35,515 nt of DNA from Flavobacteriales bacterium (GCA_022448105.1 JAKVAV010000034.1:1-35515), one strand, 5' to 3'; positions 1 through 8,313 are shown, counted from the stretch's first letter. The notes: generated by a model not told the origin, from the letters alone. Made by a program: numbers and translations.

Positions 1-1
1 C

Positions 2-160
2 TGGGACAAGATTAACTACATCCACAAGAATCCAGTTGAGGCTGGCTTTGTGGAGTATCCGGATCAATGGAAGTATTCGTCAGCCGGTAATTATGCAGAA
101 AAGGATAATTTAGTTCTGAATGAAGTCATATGTATACCTCAGAGATTAATTACTGTGTAG
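2..160 (+). CDS. C-terminal end of a REP-associated tyrosine transposase (IS200/Y1-like), cut by the window edge
   Basis: The reading frame is open from the first bases of the window to a TAG at 158-160 and gives the last 52 residues of a protein. It contains INYIHKNPVEAGFV followed by a WKYSSAGNY-type segment, which is the conserved C-terminal signature of REP-associated tyrosine transposases (RAYTs, Y1_Tnp family). These enzymes nick single-stranded DNA at short palindromic repeats and are usually single-copy, domesticated genes rather than active insertion sequences. The start and the catalytic HUH and Tyr motifs lie outside the window, so intactness cannot be judged. The palindromic repeat just downstream (182-242) supports the assignment. 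Confidence 0.85.
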   Translation, partial: WDKINYIHKNPVEAGFVEYPDQWKYSSAGNYAEKDNLVLNEVICIPQRLITV

Positions 161-181
161 CCGACAGTTCTTATGAAGTAC

Positions 182-242
182 CGCAGGGTTGCAACTTAGC
201 GTAGCGATCTCACGCAGCAAAGCAAGTAAACCCAGCGGAGCG
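182..242 (+). repeat. REP-like palindromic repeat, copy 1 (expanded loop)
   Basis: The left arm CGCAGGGTTGCAA (182-194) and right arm AAACCCAGCGGAGCG (228-242) match, in order, the two halves of the repeat at 867-893 read on the opposite strand. Here they are separated by about 33 extra bases that include a GTAG tetranucleotide (201-204). GGGTT and AACCC can pair to form the hairpin stem. It lies between a RAYT gene end and a small exported protein, the usual setting for REP elements. Confidence 0.6.
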
Positions 243-258
243 AGGTAGACTAATTAAC

Positions 259-768
259 ATGAAACGAAAGTACAAATACCACATTATCTCAATCTTCTCA
301 CTCTTATTAAGCTTAAACACGATGAGTCAGAGTAAAGTCGTCAGGGTAACGGAGTTTTCAGCCTTAATGTCGAAAAACGATCTGCAATCATTAGCAGGTC
401 AATTTGACTTACTTAAGATATTGTTACTCGATATTTCAAAAGAAGACATGTTTCTATCTTTTGACCCAGAGCTAAGTGACGACTATCAGGAATACTCTAA
501 TTCTATGGAATTGAATGATCGTACTGTTGGTTTCGCAACTGAAAAAGAAAATATCGAGTTACTCATTGCGGATCCTGAGAGAATCTACTGTTCTATTTTT
601 AGTGAGAATGAGCTGAGCAAACTAGTTCTTGAAATCGATGAACCAATTTACATTTATCAAAATCAAGCTATTATAGAAATAAGTTCTAGAACGACATCAG
701 ATCTGTACTATCTTAGATTAAACGAAGGAATCGTACAGATCAATTGGTTGGGGGGTACTGTTGAGTAA
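259..768 (+). CDS. Hypothetical small exported protein
   Basis: This 169-residue protein starts with a lysine-rich n-region and hydrophobic stretch (about residues 9-20, IISIFSLLLSLN) ending near MSQS, a probable Sec signal peptide, so the mature protein is expected in the periplasm or outside. The rest is acidic and leucine/isoleucine rich with no recognisable motif and only one cysteine. ATG at 259 is the only start that retains the signal peptide. It sits alone between two inverted copies of a REP-like repeat, downstream of a transposase remnant, so it may belong to a mobile or recently rearranged segment. No family was recognised. Confidence 0.6.
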   Translation: MKRKYKYHIISIFSLLLSLNTMSQSKVVRVTEFSALMSKNDLQSLAGQFDLLKILLLDISKEDMFLSFDPELSDDYQEYSNSMELNDRTVGFATEKENIELLIADPERIYCSIFSENELSKLVLEIDEPIYIYQNQAIIEISSRTTSDLYYLRLNEGIVQINWLGGTVE

Positions 769-866
769 AGCCCTGTTTGAGTTTTTTTAGTTGAGCCAAC
801 TATTCCAAAACGAGGCGACCACCTATCCTATAGTTTAAAGACTTTCAACTTGGGACAAGTTATGCC

Positions 867-893
867 CGCTCCGCTGGGTTTGCAACCCTGCGC
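867..893 (-). repeat. REP-like palindromic repeat, copy 2 (compact hairpin)
   Basis: The sequence GCTGGGTT-TGC-AACCCTGC forms an 8-base-pair stem with one T:T mismatch and a three-base loop. Read on the minus strand it is CGCAGGGTTGCAAACCCAGCGG, the same arms as copy 1 without the inserted bases. The two copies therefore flank the 259-768 gene in inverted orientation. Confidence 0.6.
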
Positions 894-1005
894 AAACGAA
901 CAAATGATGTATATTGTAGTCGGTGAGACAAGGCATCAAACACAACATAAAAGAGAACAAGACTTACTATCTGACCATGATAGTGGTTAAAGTGACGCAT
1001 TCAGT

Positions 1006-1044
1006 AAAACAAAAAACCGCCGCCCTCATTGAGGGCGGCGGTTT
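1006..1044 (-). terminator. Intrinsic terminator of the alpha-oxoamine synthase gene
   Basis: A perfect 14-base-pair stem (1014-1027 with 1031-1044, AAACCGCCGCCCTC) closes a three-base loop. On the minus strand it is followed by TTTTTTGTTTT, a good U-tract. It lies 23 bases past the stop of the minus-strand gene ending at 1067. The plus-strand side has a poor T-run, so it mainly serves the minus strand. Confidence 0.9.
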
Positions 1045-1066
1045 CATTTATTCATTAAATTGAACC

Positions 1067-2314
1067 TTATCTCCAATCAACGATCTCGGCAGCTTCGTAT
1101 TCGCCAGCTTCGAGTTTTACTTTGATTTTCTTAAAAGTCTCAATAGTATATTCTACATCTTCTAATTGGTGAACCGCAGTTGGGATCAATCTCAACATGA
1201 TCACATCTTTAGGAACTACCGGATATACCACGATAGAACAGAAGATGTTGAAGTTCTCTCTTAGATCCATGGTAAGGTTAGTTGCCTCACCGAGTCCTCC
1301 TTTAAGGAAAACCGGTGTCACCACACTATTGGTTACACCAAGATCGAATCCTGCATCTCTCAAACCAGTCTGAAGAGCGGTAGCTATTTTCCAAAGATTG
1401 TCTTTGTGCTCAGTATTTGTGATCATCATTTCCAATCGCTTCAAAGCACCCACCACGATCGGCATCGGCAAAGATTTGGCGAAAGTCTGAGATCTCATAT
1501 TGTACTTCAAGTACTCGATCACGTCTTCATCGCCAGCTACGAAAGCACCGACTGTGGCCATCGCCTTGGCGAAGGTTCCGAAGTACACATCTATCTCGTC
1601 TTGAACTCCCTGGTAGTCTCCCGCACCGCGGCCTCTTTCACCAATGGTACCGAATCCGTGTGCGTCATCCACGAAAAGACGGAATTTGTATCTCGCCTTG
1701 TGAGCTACGATTTCTTTAAGCTTTCCTTGGTCTCCAGCCATTCCAAATACTCCTTCGGTAACGACTAAGATTCCTCCTCCAGATTTAGCTGTCCACTGCT
1801 CAGCCCGCTCAAGCTGCTTTACAAAGCTTTCCATATCGTTGTGACGATACACAAAACGCTTTCCCTGGTGAAGACGAACACCGTCTACCATACAAGCGTG
1901 AGACTCCGAGTCGTAAACGATCACATCATTTCTATCTACCAATGCTTCAATGGCCGATTGGCAACCCTGATATCCATAGTTCAAAAGGAACGCGTCATCT
2001 TTCTGCATGAAGTCTGCTAGTTTTTCTTCTAGCTCTTCGTGCACCGACGTATGTCCCGACATCATACGAGCACCCATCGGGTAGCCCATACCATATTCTG
2101 CTGCTGCGTCTGCATCCGCTTTGCGCACTTCTGGGTGATTAGCCAGTCCGAGGTAGTTGTTTACACTCCATACCAAAACCTCTTTTCCGCGGAATTGCAT
2201 CTTGCGGTCAATCTCTCCCTCCAGCTTTGGGAAGGTGAAGTAACCGTGGCTCTCCTTAGCATGTCTCCCAAGAGGCCCTCTGTTGTTTTTGATTTTGTCG
2301 AATATGTCTTGCAT
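1067..2314 (-). CDS. spt: Alpha-oxoamine synthase family PLP enzyme, probable serine palmitoyltransferase
   Basis: PLP-dependent condensation of an amino acid with an acyl-CoA; in Bacteroidota this subfamily most likely joins serine and a fatty acyl-CoA, the first step of sphingolipid synthesis. The 415-residue protein has the ring-stacking His in DSESHA (His139), the PLP-binding VDDAHGFG (216-222) and the Schiff-base lysine in FGTFAKAM (Lys250), all in family order, plus the MGARMMSGHT segment. The start is set at MQDIFDKI (2314); an upstream in-frame start at 2404 would add 30 residues overlapping the promoter region. Monocistronic, divergent from bamD. Glycine C-acetyltransferase (Kbl) or BioF are alternatives because the fold is shared; the absence of tdh or bio neighbours favours the sphingolipid role. 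The family is certain, the substrate inferred. Confidence 0.78.
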   Translation of the reverse strand: MQDIFDKIKNNRGPLGRHAKESHGYFTFPKLEGEIDRKMQFRGKEVLVWSVNNYLGLANHPEVRKADADAAAEYGMGYPMGARMMSGHTSVHEELEEKLADFMQKDDAFLLNYGYQGCQSAIEALVDRNDVIVYDSESHACMVDGVRLHQGKRFVYRHNDMESFVKQLERAEQWTAKSGGGILVVTEGVFGMAGDQGKLKEIVAHKARYKFRLFVDDAHGFGTIGERGRGAGDYQGVQDEIDVYFGTFAKAMATVGAFVAGDEDVIEYLKYNMRSQTFAKSLPMPIVVGALKRLEMMITNTEHKDNLWKIATALQTGLRDAGFDLGVTNSVVTPVFLKGGLGEATNLTMDLRENFNIFCSIVVYPVVPKDVIMLRLIPTAVHQLEDVEYTIETFKKIKVKLEAGEYEAAEIVDWR

Positions 2315-2344
2315 AATAGTATGTATGACAGTTATTTCAGCCCG

Positions 2345-2376
2345 CGAAATTACCTCTTCTATAACTCTTAGCAAAA
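2345..2376 (-). promoter_or_regulatory. Candidate promoter of the alpha-oxoamine synthase gene
   Basis: On the minus strand TTTTG is followed after 19 bases by TAATTTCG (plus positions 2345-2352), close to the Bacteroidota consensus TTG / TAnnTTTG with C replacing the third T of the TTTG part. The predicted leader to the ATG at 2314 is about 25-30 nt, which supports the shorter start. Confidence 0.45.
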
Positions 2377-2451
2377 TTCCCGAAAAATAAGTCTGAACAA
2401 TCATTCGTTGTTAAGTCATCTTAAATGGCTTTTCCATCTCTAAATTGAGAT

Positions 2452-2459
2452 TATCTTTG
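2452..2459 (+). promoter_or_regulatory. -7 promoter box of the bamD operon
   Basis: TATCTTTG matches TAnnTTTG exactly and ends four bases before the bamD ATG, so transcription should begin at or next to the start codon. The expected -33 region is T-rich (CTTTTCC) but has no clear TTG. Confidence 0.5.
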
Positions 2460-2463
2460 CGCG

Positions 2464-3270
2464 ATGTTTTTACGGCTGATGAGGTTTATTACGATCTGTG
2501 GTGTGTTGTTTTTGCTGGCTTCATGCTCTGAGTATAGCAAAGTGCTCAAGAGTACAGACGTGGAGTACAAGTACACCAAAGCCGTAGAATACTACGAAGA
2601 AGAGCAATACAGCAAGGCATTATCACTGTTTGATGAATTGGGGACGCTCTTTAGAGGTTCAGACCGAAGCCAGGAAATCCACTATTACATTGCCAATGCT
2701 CACTTTGCTTTAGAAGACTATTACTTCGCGGCGTATTACTACAAGAACTTCACGAAGACTTATCCAAGGAGTGCTAGGGCAGAGGAGGCGCTATTTAAGT
2801 CGGCTTTTTGCAGCTATTTGAATTCTCCCGTTTCTAATCTTGATCAGTCCGATACGGAGATCGCTATAGATGAATTTCAGCTTTTTTTGAACCGTTACCC
2901 TGATTCTGAGTTAAAAGATTCCACCAATGCCATGATCGACGAGCTTCGATTGAAACTGGAAGAGAAGGCGTTTAGTAACTCAAAGCTCTATTATCTCACA
3001 GAAGACTATAAATCGGCCACGGTTGCTTTGCAAAACATGTTGATTGATTTTCCTGACAGTCCTCACCGTGAAGAAATAGAATTTTTGGTGGTGAAAAGCT
3101 CGTATTTACTGGCGGTAAACAGCGTTTCATCTAAGAAAGAGGAAAGATTGAACGATACCATCGAACATTATCATAAATTTGTCGACCATTTTCAGGACAG
3201 CGAATTCATAAAAAAGGCAGAAAGCTATTATGCTGACGCCCTTCGCGAACTGGATAGAATGAAGTTTTAA
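2464..3270 (+). CDS. bamD: Outer membrane assembly lipoprotein BamD
   Basis: Component of the BAM complex that inserts beta-barrel proteins into the outer membrane; it is anchored by lipid on the periplasmic face. The 268-residue protein has a lipoprotein signal with lipobox LASC (lipidated Cys21) and then tetratricopeptide-like repeats rich in Tyr and Ala (for example YFAAYYYKNFTKTYPRSARA, about residues 86-105), typical of the YfiO/BamD fold. It is the first gene of bamD-rpoZ-coaBC-DUF4835, a gene order widely conserved in Flavobacteriia, which strengthens the call. The gap to rpoZ is 9 bases. Confidence 0.92.
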   Translation: MFLRLMRFITICGVLFLLASCSEYSKVLKSTDVEYKYTKAVEYYEEEQYSKALSLFDELGTLFRGSDRSQEIHYYIANAHFALEDYYFAAYYYKNFTKTYPRSARAEEALFKSAFCSYLNSPVSNLDQSDTEIAIDEFQLFLNRYPDSELKDSTNAMIDELRLKLEEKAFSNSKLYYLTEDYKSATVALQNMLIDFPDSPHREEIEFLVVKSSYLLAVNSVSSKKEERLNDTIEHYHKFVDHFQDSEFIKKAESYYADALRELDRMKF

Positions 3271-3279
3271 ACCAAGGAT

Positions 3280-3612
3280 ATGAATTTCAAGAATACAAGC
3301 GCTGCTCGAACTACCATTACTCGCGACGTTCACACATTGGAGCAACAAACCAATAACATCTACGAGGCTATCGTAGTAATGTCTAAGAGAGCAAACCAAA
3401 TTAGCGGTGAGATGAAAGAAGAGCTCAATGCTAAATTGCAAGAGTTTGCTACCAGCCAGGATAATTTGGAAGAAGTTTTCGAAAACAGAGAGCAAATCGA
3501 AATTTCAAAGTTCTACGAAAGACTTCCTAAGCCTCATTCCATAGCCGTTCAGGAGCTGTTGGAAGACAAAGTATACTTCCGTCGTCACGAGGAGGAAGAA
3601 GGAAACGTCTAA
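3280..3612 (+). CDS. rpoZ: DNA-directed RNA polymerase omega subunit (Bacteroidota type, Rpb6-like)
   Basis: Small subunit that helps assemble and stabilise RNA polymerase by clamping beta-prime. The 110-residue protein contains TSAARTTITRDVHTL followed by NIYEAIVVMSKRANQI, which corresponds to the omega/Rpb6 segment in which N-I-Y-E-A-I/V and K-R-A-x-Q-I are characteristic. The C-terminal part (HSIAVQELLEDKVYFRRHEEEEGN) is the extension usual in this phylum. It lies between bamD and coaBC, its standard location; the stop is 15 bases before coaBC. Confidence 0.88.
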   Translation: MNFKNTSAARTTITRDVHTLEQQTNNIYEAIVVMSKRANQISGEMKEELNAKLQEFATSQDNLEEVFENREQIEISKFYERLPKPHSIAVQELLEDKVYFRRHEEEEGNV

Positions 3613-3627
3613 TCAGAAAACACTTTC

Positions 3628-4824
3628 ATGCTTCGCGGTAAGCGCATACTTCTAGGAGTTACAGGGAGCATTGCCGCTTACAAATCAGCTTTTCTGGTGA
3701 GGGAACTTGTGAAGGCTGGTGCCGATGTGCAAGTTGTCCTCACCGACGCTGCGCGAACTTTCGTGACCCCACTAACTTTAGGAACGCTTAGCAAGCGTCC
3801 AGTTCTCGATAACTTTGTCAAAGAGCCACTGCACGCGGGAGTTTGGAATAATCATGTCGAACTAGGACTTTGGGCCGATTTGATGATTGTGGCACCGGCT
3901 TCTGCCAATACATTGGCCAAGATGGCACACGGAGAAGCCGACAATCTTTTGCTTACGACTTACTTGAGTGCAAAATGTCCTGTCTATTTTGCTCCAGCCA
4001 TGGATCTCGACATGCACGCCCACGGAGCTAATCAGGACAATATTTCCATCCTTGAAAAGAGGGGGAATATTCATATACCATCGGGAAGTGGAGAGCTGGC
4101 AAGTGGTTTAGATGGACAGGGAAGGATGGCCGAGCCACACGAAATCCGCGAGTTTATCGAAGCAGATCTTCAGTCCAAGGCGCCCCTTTCTGGAAAAAAG
4201 GTTCTCATTACAGCTGGTCCAACACAGGAACCGATAGACCCCGTGCGGTACGTGGGCAATCGTAGTACAGGAAAAATGGGTTATGCCATCGCCGAAGCGG
4301 CGAGTCAACTTGGAGCTCGGGTCACTTTGATTTCGGGTCCAACGAGCCTTTCGGTTTCGGATGGAATCGATTTGATTAATGTGCAAACCGCTCAAGAAAT
4401 GTACGAAGCAACCCTTCCACGTTTTGATTCTGCCGATATTGCGATTCTTTCAGCAGCGGTAGCAGATTATCGTCCAAAGAAGGCCGCTGATCAAAAAATT
4501 AAAAAATTATCAGGTTCACTCGAAATTCAATTAGAACCGACTCCTGACATTCTCAATTCACTAGGAAAAGCAAAAGAAAATCAAATCTTAGTAGGATTTG
4601 CCCTTGAAACGCAGGACGGTCTTGCGAATGCTCAAGGGAAGTTGGAGCGCAAAAACTGTGATCTCATCGTGATGAATACGCTCCAGGATGAGAAAGCCGG
4701 TTTTGGGTTTGACACGAATAAGGTTACCTTCGTTTCGCACAATAACTCCGTTGATTCTGAGTTAAAATCGAAGCGTGAAATTGCGCATGATCTCTTAGAT
4801 TATATCAGAGAACATTTTTTATGA
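3628..4824 (+). CDS. coaBC: Bifunctional phosphopantothenoylcysteine decarboxylase / phosphopantothenate-cysteine ligase
   Basis: Catalyses two consecutive cytosolic steps of coenzyme A synthesis: ligation of cysteine to phosphopantothenate (CoaB) and FMN-dependent decarboxylation (CoaC). The 398-residue protein has the CoaC flavoprotein half first (GVTGSIAAYKS near residue 10, NNHVELGLWAD with catalytic His76, PAMDLDMH at 123-130) and the CoaB half second (ITAGPTQEPIDPVRYVGNRS at 194-213, the KIKK lysines near 290). The flap motif usually written GELACG reads GELASG, so the conserved Cys is Ser159 (codon AGT at 4102). As far as I recall this exchange is common in Bacteroidota, so it is not taken as inactivation. 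The stop overlaps the next start (ATGA). Confidence 0.95.
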   Translation: MLRGKRILLGVTGSIAAYKSAFLVRELVKAGADVQVVLTDAARTFVTPLTLGTLSKRPVLDNFVKEPLHAGVWNNHVELGLWADLMIVAPASANTLAKMAHGEADNLLLTTYLSAKCPVYFAPAMDLDMHAHGANQDNISILEKRGNIHIPSGSGELASGLDGQGRMAEPHEIREFIEADLQSKAPLSGKKVLITAGPTQEPIDPVRYVGNRSTGKMGYAIAEAASQLGARVTLISGPTSLSVSDGIDLINVQTAQEMYEATLPRFDSADIAILSAAVADYRPKKAADQKIKKLSGSLEIQLEPTPDILNSLGKAKENQILVGFALETQDGLANAQGKLERKNCDLIVMNTLQDEKAGFGFDTNKVTFVSHNNSVDSELKSKREIAHDLLDYIREHFL

Positions 4825-5729
4825 GAACACTTATCCTTTCTGCTCTAACGGTCTTTCTGTTTTCCTTTTCGGCGAAAGCACAGGAACTCAATTGTCAAAT
4901 CGATGTGATATACCCTCAGATTCAGGGTGTCAACCCAGCGATTTTTGAGCAAATGGAAAACGACATTTTCGAGTTTATGAATAACCGAAAGTGGACCAAT
5001 GAGAAGTTTACCATCGAAGAAAGGATCGAGTGCAGTATGGTGCTGAACATCACTGAAGCTAGAGCAAGCTCAAATACATATAGAGCTGAGCTGCAGGTAA
5101 TTTCGTCGAGACCAGTTTATGGTTCGAGCTACCAGTCTCCAGTAATGAATATTAGAGATATCAATCTCACTTTCGACTATTTTCAGAATACTCAGTACAA
5201 CTTCAACCCCGATCAGTTTCGAAATAACTTAGTTTCCACATTGGCATTCTACGCTTACATGGTCATCGGCTTTGATTTCGATACCTACTCACCAAAAGGT
5301 GGAACCCCTTATTTCCAGCAAGCGCAAAGAATTGTACAGAGTGCTCAGGTATCCAATTTCGAAGGTTGGAAGGCTTTTGAAGGAGATAAAAATCGTTACT
5401 GGTTGGTGGAAGATATTCTTCACCGAACCTTTGAACCAATGCGTGAGACGATGTACACTTATCATCGAGAAGGTCTAGACGTACTAGCTGATAATAAAAT
5501 GAGAGAGGGACGTCAAAAGATCATGAATTCATTGAAGAATTTTGAGCAAGTTCATCGAGTTAAGCCTCTTGCGTACAATACCCAACAGTTCTTCTTGGCC
5601 AAGAGCGATGAAATTGTAAATCTCTTCACCGAAGCCGATCCACCAGAACGAAATGTGGTCTATGAAGTTGTGGCGAAAGTGGATCCAGGAAACCTCGCCA
5701 AGTACGACAAAATGCAGAAAGGAAAATAA
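4821..5729 (+). CDS. DUF4835 family exported protein
   Basis: A 302-residue protein with a clear signal peptide (hydrophobic residues 4-18, cleavage after AKA before QELNCQID). The start of the mature protein, the pair of cysteines (CQIDV and ECSMVLNI) and the middle segment YYxQN-like / FRNNLVSTLAFYAYMVIGFDFDTY are features of the DUF4835 family, which follows coaBC in most Flavobacteriia. Some annotation schemes link this family to the type IX secretion system under the name PorD; this is from memory and is not proven by the sequence. It is translationally coupled to coaBC (ATGA overlap). A periplasmic location is inferred from the signal peptide. Confidence 0.85.
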   Translation: MRTLILSALTVFLFSFSAKAQELNCQIDVIYPQIQGVNPAIFEQMENDIFEFMNNRKWTNEKFTIEERIECSMVLNITEARASSNTYRAELQVISSRPVYGSSYQSPVMNIRDINLTFDYFQNTQYNFNPDQFRNNLVSTLAFYAYMVIGFDFDTYSPKGGTPYFQQAQRIVQSAQVSNFEGWKAFEGDKNRYWLVEDILHRTFEPMRETMYTYHREGLDVLADNKMREGRQKIMNSLKNFEQVHRVKPLAYNTQQFFLAKSDEIVNLFTEADPPERNVVYEVVAKVDPGNLAKYDKMQKGK

Positions 5730-5752
5730 TCTGTTACTGTCGTTTTACATTC

Positions 5753-5760
5753 TATCTTTA
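5753..5760 (+). promoter_or_regulatory. -7 promoter box of recN
   Basis: TATCTTTA, one mismatch from TAnnTTTG, ends four bases before the GTG start of recN. It suggests that recN has its own promoter and a leaderless transcript, in addition to any read-through from the upstream operon. Confidence 0.4.
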
Positions 5761-5764
5761 GCGA

Positions 5765-7417
5765 GTGCTTGCGCATCTTTCCATAAGGCATTATGCATTA
5801 ATAGATCATCTCGAAATCGATTTCCAAGATGGCCTGAACATCCTAACCGGAGAAACCGGTAGCGGGAAGTCCATCATCCTCGGGGCTTTGGGTTTGATTC
5901 TTGGCGAACGGGCCGAGAAAAGAGTGGTGATGGAAGGCGAGACCAAATGTATTGTCGAAGGGACCTTTCTCCTCGACGAGGGTAAATGGAAACCAGTTTT
6001 TCAGTCGAACGACCTCGATTTTGACGGGCAATCCATCCTGCGGCGGGAAGTTTTAGAATCGGGAAAGAGCCGAGCCTTCATTAACGACACTCCAGTAAAT
6101 CTAAAGGTTCTGCGAGAAGTCGCACTAGACCTGGTAGACATTCACTCCCAGCATCAGACCATTCAGCTCAATAATCCTCAATTCCAATTAGATGTTGTTG
6201 ATGCTTTTGCTGGTGCTCAGTCTAAAAAAAGTAAGTATTCCGAGCTATTCCACGAGTATACCTCGCTAAAGAAGCGACTCACCATTCTGGAGGAGAAGCT
6301 AGTAAATGAACGCAGAGAGATTGATTTTGTCAATTTTCAGCTCGGCGAATTGAAGGAGGTTGACCTCGATGCTATTGATGAGTTGGAAATAGAAGAGGAG
6401 TTCAAAGTACTCTCAAATAGTGAAGAGATCGCGACCAAACTCCATGGAGCGCTTCATCTCTTGGGAGAGGGTGACACTCCAATCTTGAATGGTCTCAAAC
6501 AAGCCTCTGACTTGTTGGCTGACATTTCAGAATACGCTGCTGGCTATAAGGAGCTTTATGACCGTATCAAAAGCACTATCATAGAGCTAGAAGATGTGGA
6601 AGGTGAGCTCAACTCTTCCGCAGAAAAGGTTGAGATAAATCCAGATCGTTTAAGTCAACTCGAAGAGTTAAAGTCAAGCATTTTCAAGCTGGAGCAAAAG
6701 CATATGGTCAGCGGAGTTGAGGAGTTAGTTAAGAGGCGAGAAGAATTGTCTGAACGACTTTCGGGGACAGAGAATCTAGAGTCTGAGATTGAAGAACTAA
6801 AGATTGATCTCGATCGGATTTATGGGCATCTCGTCAAAGCTGGAGAAGCACTGAGCAAAATGCGGCAATCCATTTCTAAGCGTTTTAAAGCTTCCTTGCA
6901 GGAGCTGTTGGGCATGCTGAATATGAGCAAAGCGCGAGTGGAGATCGAGTTTACCAAAACAGCCGAGCCGCAGTCTTCAGGATTCGATCAGGTCGAACTA
7001 CTTTTTTCAGCAAATGTTGGAAGAAGCCTCGAACCGCTAAAAAACGTTGCGTCTGGGGGAGAACTGTCCCGATTGATGTTGTCCATTAAGAAACTCTCCG
7101 CTGGAGAAGGAAAGACGATTATTCTCGATGAAATTGATACCGGAGTTTCCGGAGAAGTTGCCCATTCTATGGGGAAAATTATGAAGGAGATGGGACAAAA
7201 TCAGCAAGTGTTGAGCATCACTCATCTACCTCAAATTGCTTCTAAAGGCCAAGCTCATTTTAAGGTATTTAAAGAAGAGTTTGCCAGTAGAACCGAGACT
7301 AGAATTGAACGACTTAGCGAAAACGAGAGGGTAGAGGAGATCGCCTCCATGCTCAGCGGAAAGGAGACGACCGCTGCTGCTATCGACAATGCCAAAGAGT
7401 TGCTTCTGGCGAATTAA
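5765..7417 (+). CDS. recN: DNA repair protein RecN
   Basis: SMC-like ATPase that acts early in recombinational repair of double-strand breaks. The 550-residue protein has Walker A GETGSGKS (residues 29-36), the Q-loop region LVDIHSQHQ, a long central charged coiled coil (about 150-390, rich in E, K, L), an ABC signature-like ASGGELSRLMLSIK and Walker B TIILDEIDTGVSG, ending in SITHLPQIAS. Length matches the family. The start is GTG at 5765; it keeps the conserved N-terminus MLAHLSIRHYALIDHL and leaves a 35-base gap after DUF4835. Confidence 0.96.
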   Translation: MLAHLSIRHYALIDHLEIDFQDGLNILTGETGSGKSIILGALGLILGERAEKRVVMEGETKCIVEGTFLLDEGKWKPVFQSNDLDFDGQSILRREVLESGKSRAFINDTPVNLKVLREVALDLVDIHSQHQTIQLNNPQFQLDVVDAFAGAQSKKSKYSELFHEYTSLKKRLTILEEKLVNERREIDFVNFQLGELKEVDLDAIDELEIEEEFKVLSNSEEIATKLHGALHLLGEGDTPILNGLKQASDLLADISEYAAGYKELYDRIKSTIIELEDVEGELNSSAEKVEINPDRLSQLEELKSSIFKLEQKHMVSGVEELVKRREELSERLSGTENLESEIEELKIDLDRIYGHLVKAGEALSKMRQSISKRFKASLQELLGMLNMSKARVEIEFTKTAEPQSSGFDQVELLFSANVGRSLEPLKNVASGGELSRLMLSIKKLSAGEGKTIILDEIDTGVSGEVAHSMGKIMKEMGQNQQVLSITHLPQIASKGQAHFKVFKEEFASRTETRIERLSENERVEEIASMLSGKETTAAAIDNAKELLLAN

Positions 7418-7433
7418 ACCTTGTCTCTTTTTC

Positions 7434-7441
7434 TATATTTG
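7434..7441 (+). promoter_or_regulatory. -7 promoter box of fabI
   Basis: TATATTTG matches TAnnTTTG exactly and lies 28 bases before the fabI ATG. No well-spaced TTG was found upstream. Confidence 0.45.
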
Positions 7442-7469
7442 TCGCCTTAATCTTTAAGAAGTCATTGCC

Positions 7470-8291
7470 ATGGCCAATAATCTATTAGAAGGAAAAAAGG
7501 GTATCATTTTCGGAGCATTAAACGACATGTCCATTGCTTGGAAAGTTGCTGAACAAGCGTATGATCAAGGAGCTGAATTTGTATTGACAAACGCGCCCAT
7601 CGCCATGCGCATGGGAGAGATCAATAATTTGGCTGAGAAATGTGGGGATGCTCCTGTAATTGCTGCAGACGCTACCAGTGATGATGATTTGGCAAATCTA
7701 TTTGATAAAACTGCCGAGCATTTTGGTGGAAAGATCGACTTCGTTCTTCACTCGATAGGAATGTCTCCTAACGTGAGAAAAGGAAAGCATTACACCGCAA
7801 CCAACTACGACTTCTATCACAAGACCATGGACATCTCAGCCATGAGTCTCCACCGTGTTTTGAAAACTGCTTTCGAAAAGGACGCGATCAACGAATGGGG
7901 TTCAGTTGTTGCGCTTTCGTATATCGCCGCTCAGCGGGTGTTTCCTGATTACAACGATATGGCTGACGCCAAATCACTTCTCGAAAGTATCACAAGAAGC
8001 TTTGGCTATCACTACGGAGCTAAGCGAAAAGTAAGAATCAACACCATTTCTCAGTCACCAACAGTAACTACGGCGGGTAGCGGTGTGAAAGGTTTTGATG
8101 AGTTTGTAGCTTACGCAGAAAGTATGAGCCCACTGGGAAATGCAGGAGCTAAGGAGTGTGCGGACTATGTGATCAGTCTTTTCAGTGACCTGACCCGATA
8201 CGTTACGATGCAGAACCTCTTCCACGATGGAGGATTCAGTTTCACTGGAGTTTCGGAAGAGGTGATCAGCAAATTCGCAAAGGACGAATAA
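7470..8291 (+). CDS. fabI: Enoyl-[acyl-carrier-protein] reductase (NADH), FabI
   Basis: Catalyses the last reduction of each cycle of type II fatty acid synthesis in the cytosol. The 273-residue SDR-fold protein has the FabI variant of the cofactor loop (GALNDMSIAW, residues 15-24), LHSIGMSP (93-100), and the catalytic pair Tyr-x6-Lys in YNDMADAK (Tyr161, Lys168) preceded by SYIAAQRVFPD, where Tyr151 is the second conserved tyrosine. RINTISQSPTVTTAGSGVKG corresponds to the substrate-binding loop. It follows recN by 52 bases with its own -7 box and is convergent with the channel gene at 8314. Confidence 0.95.
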   Translation: MANNLLEGKKGIIFGALNDMSIAWKVAEQAYDQGAEFVLTNAPIAMRMGEINNLAEKCGDAPVIAADATSDDDLANLFDKTAEHFGGKIDFVLHSIGMSPNVRKGKHYTATNYDFYHKTMDISAMSLHRVLKTAFEKDAINEWGSVVALSYIAAQRVFPDYNDMADAKSLLESITRSFGYHYGAKRKVRINTISQSPTVTTAGSGVKGFDEFVAYAESMSPLGNAGAKECADYVISLFSDLTRYVTMQNLFHDGGFSFTGVSEEVISKFAKDE

Positions 8292-8313
8292 TTTTGTTAG
8301 CGGTTAGCTCGGA

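Noticed and set aside
1406..2371. Plus-strand frames of 110-120 codons opposite the oxoamine synthase gene
   Set aside because: They are antisense to a gene with complete catalytic motifs and show no coding features of their own.
8292..8313. Terminator between convergent fabI and the channel gene
   Set aside because: Only very short stems can be drawn in and around this interval and no U-tract follows on either strand.
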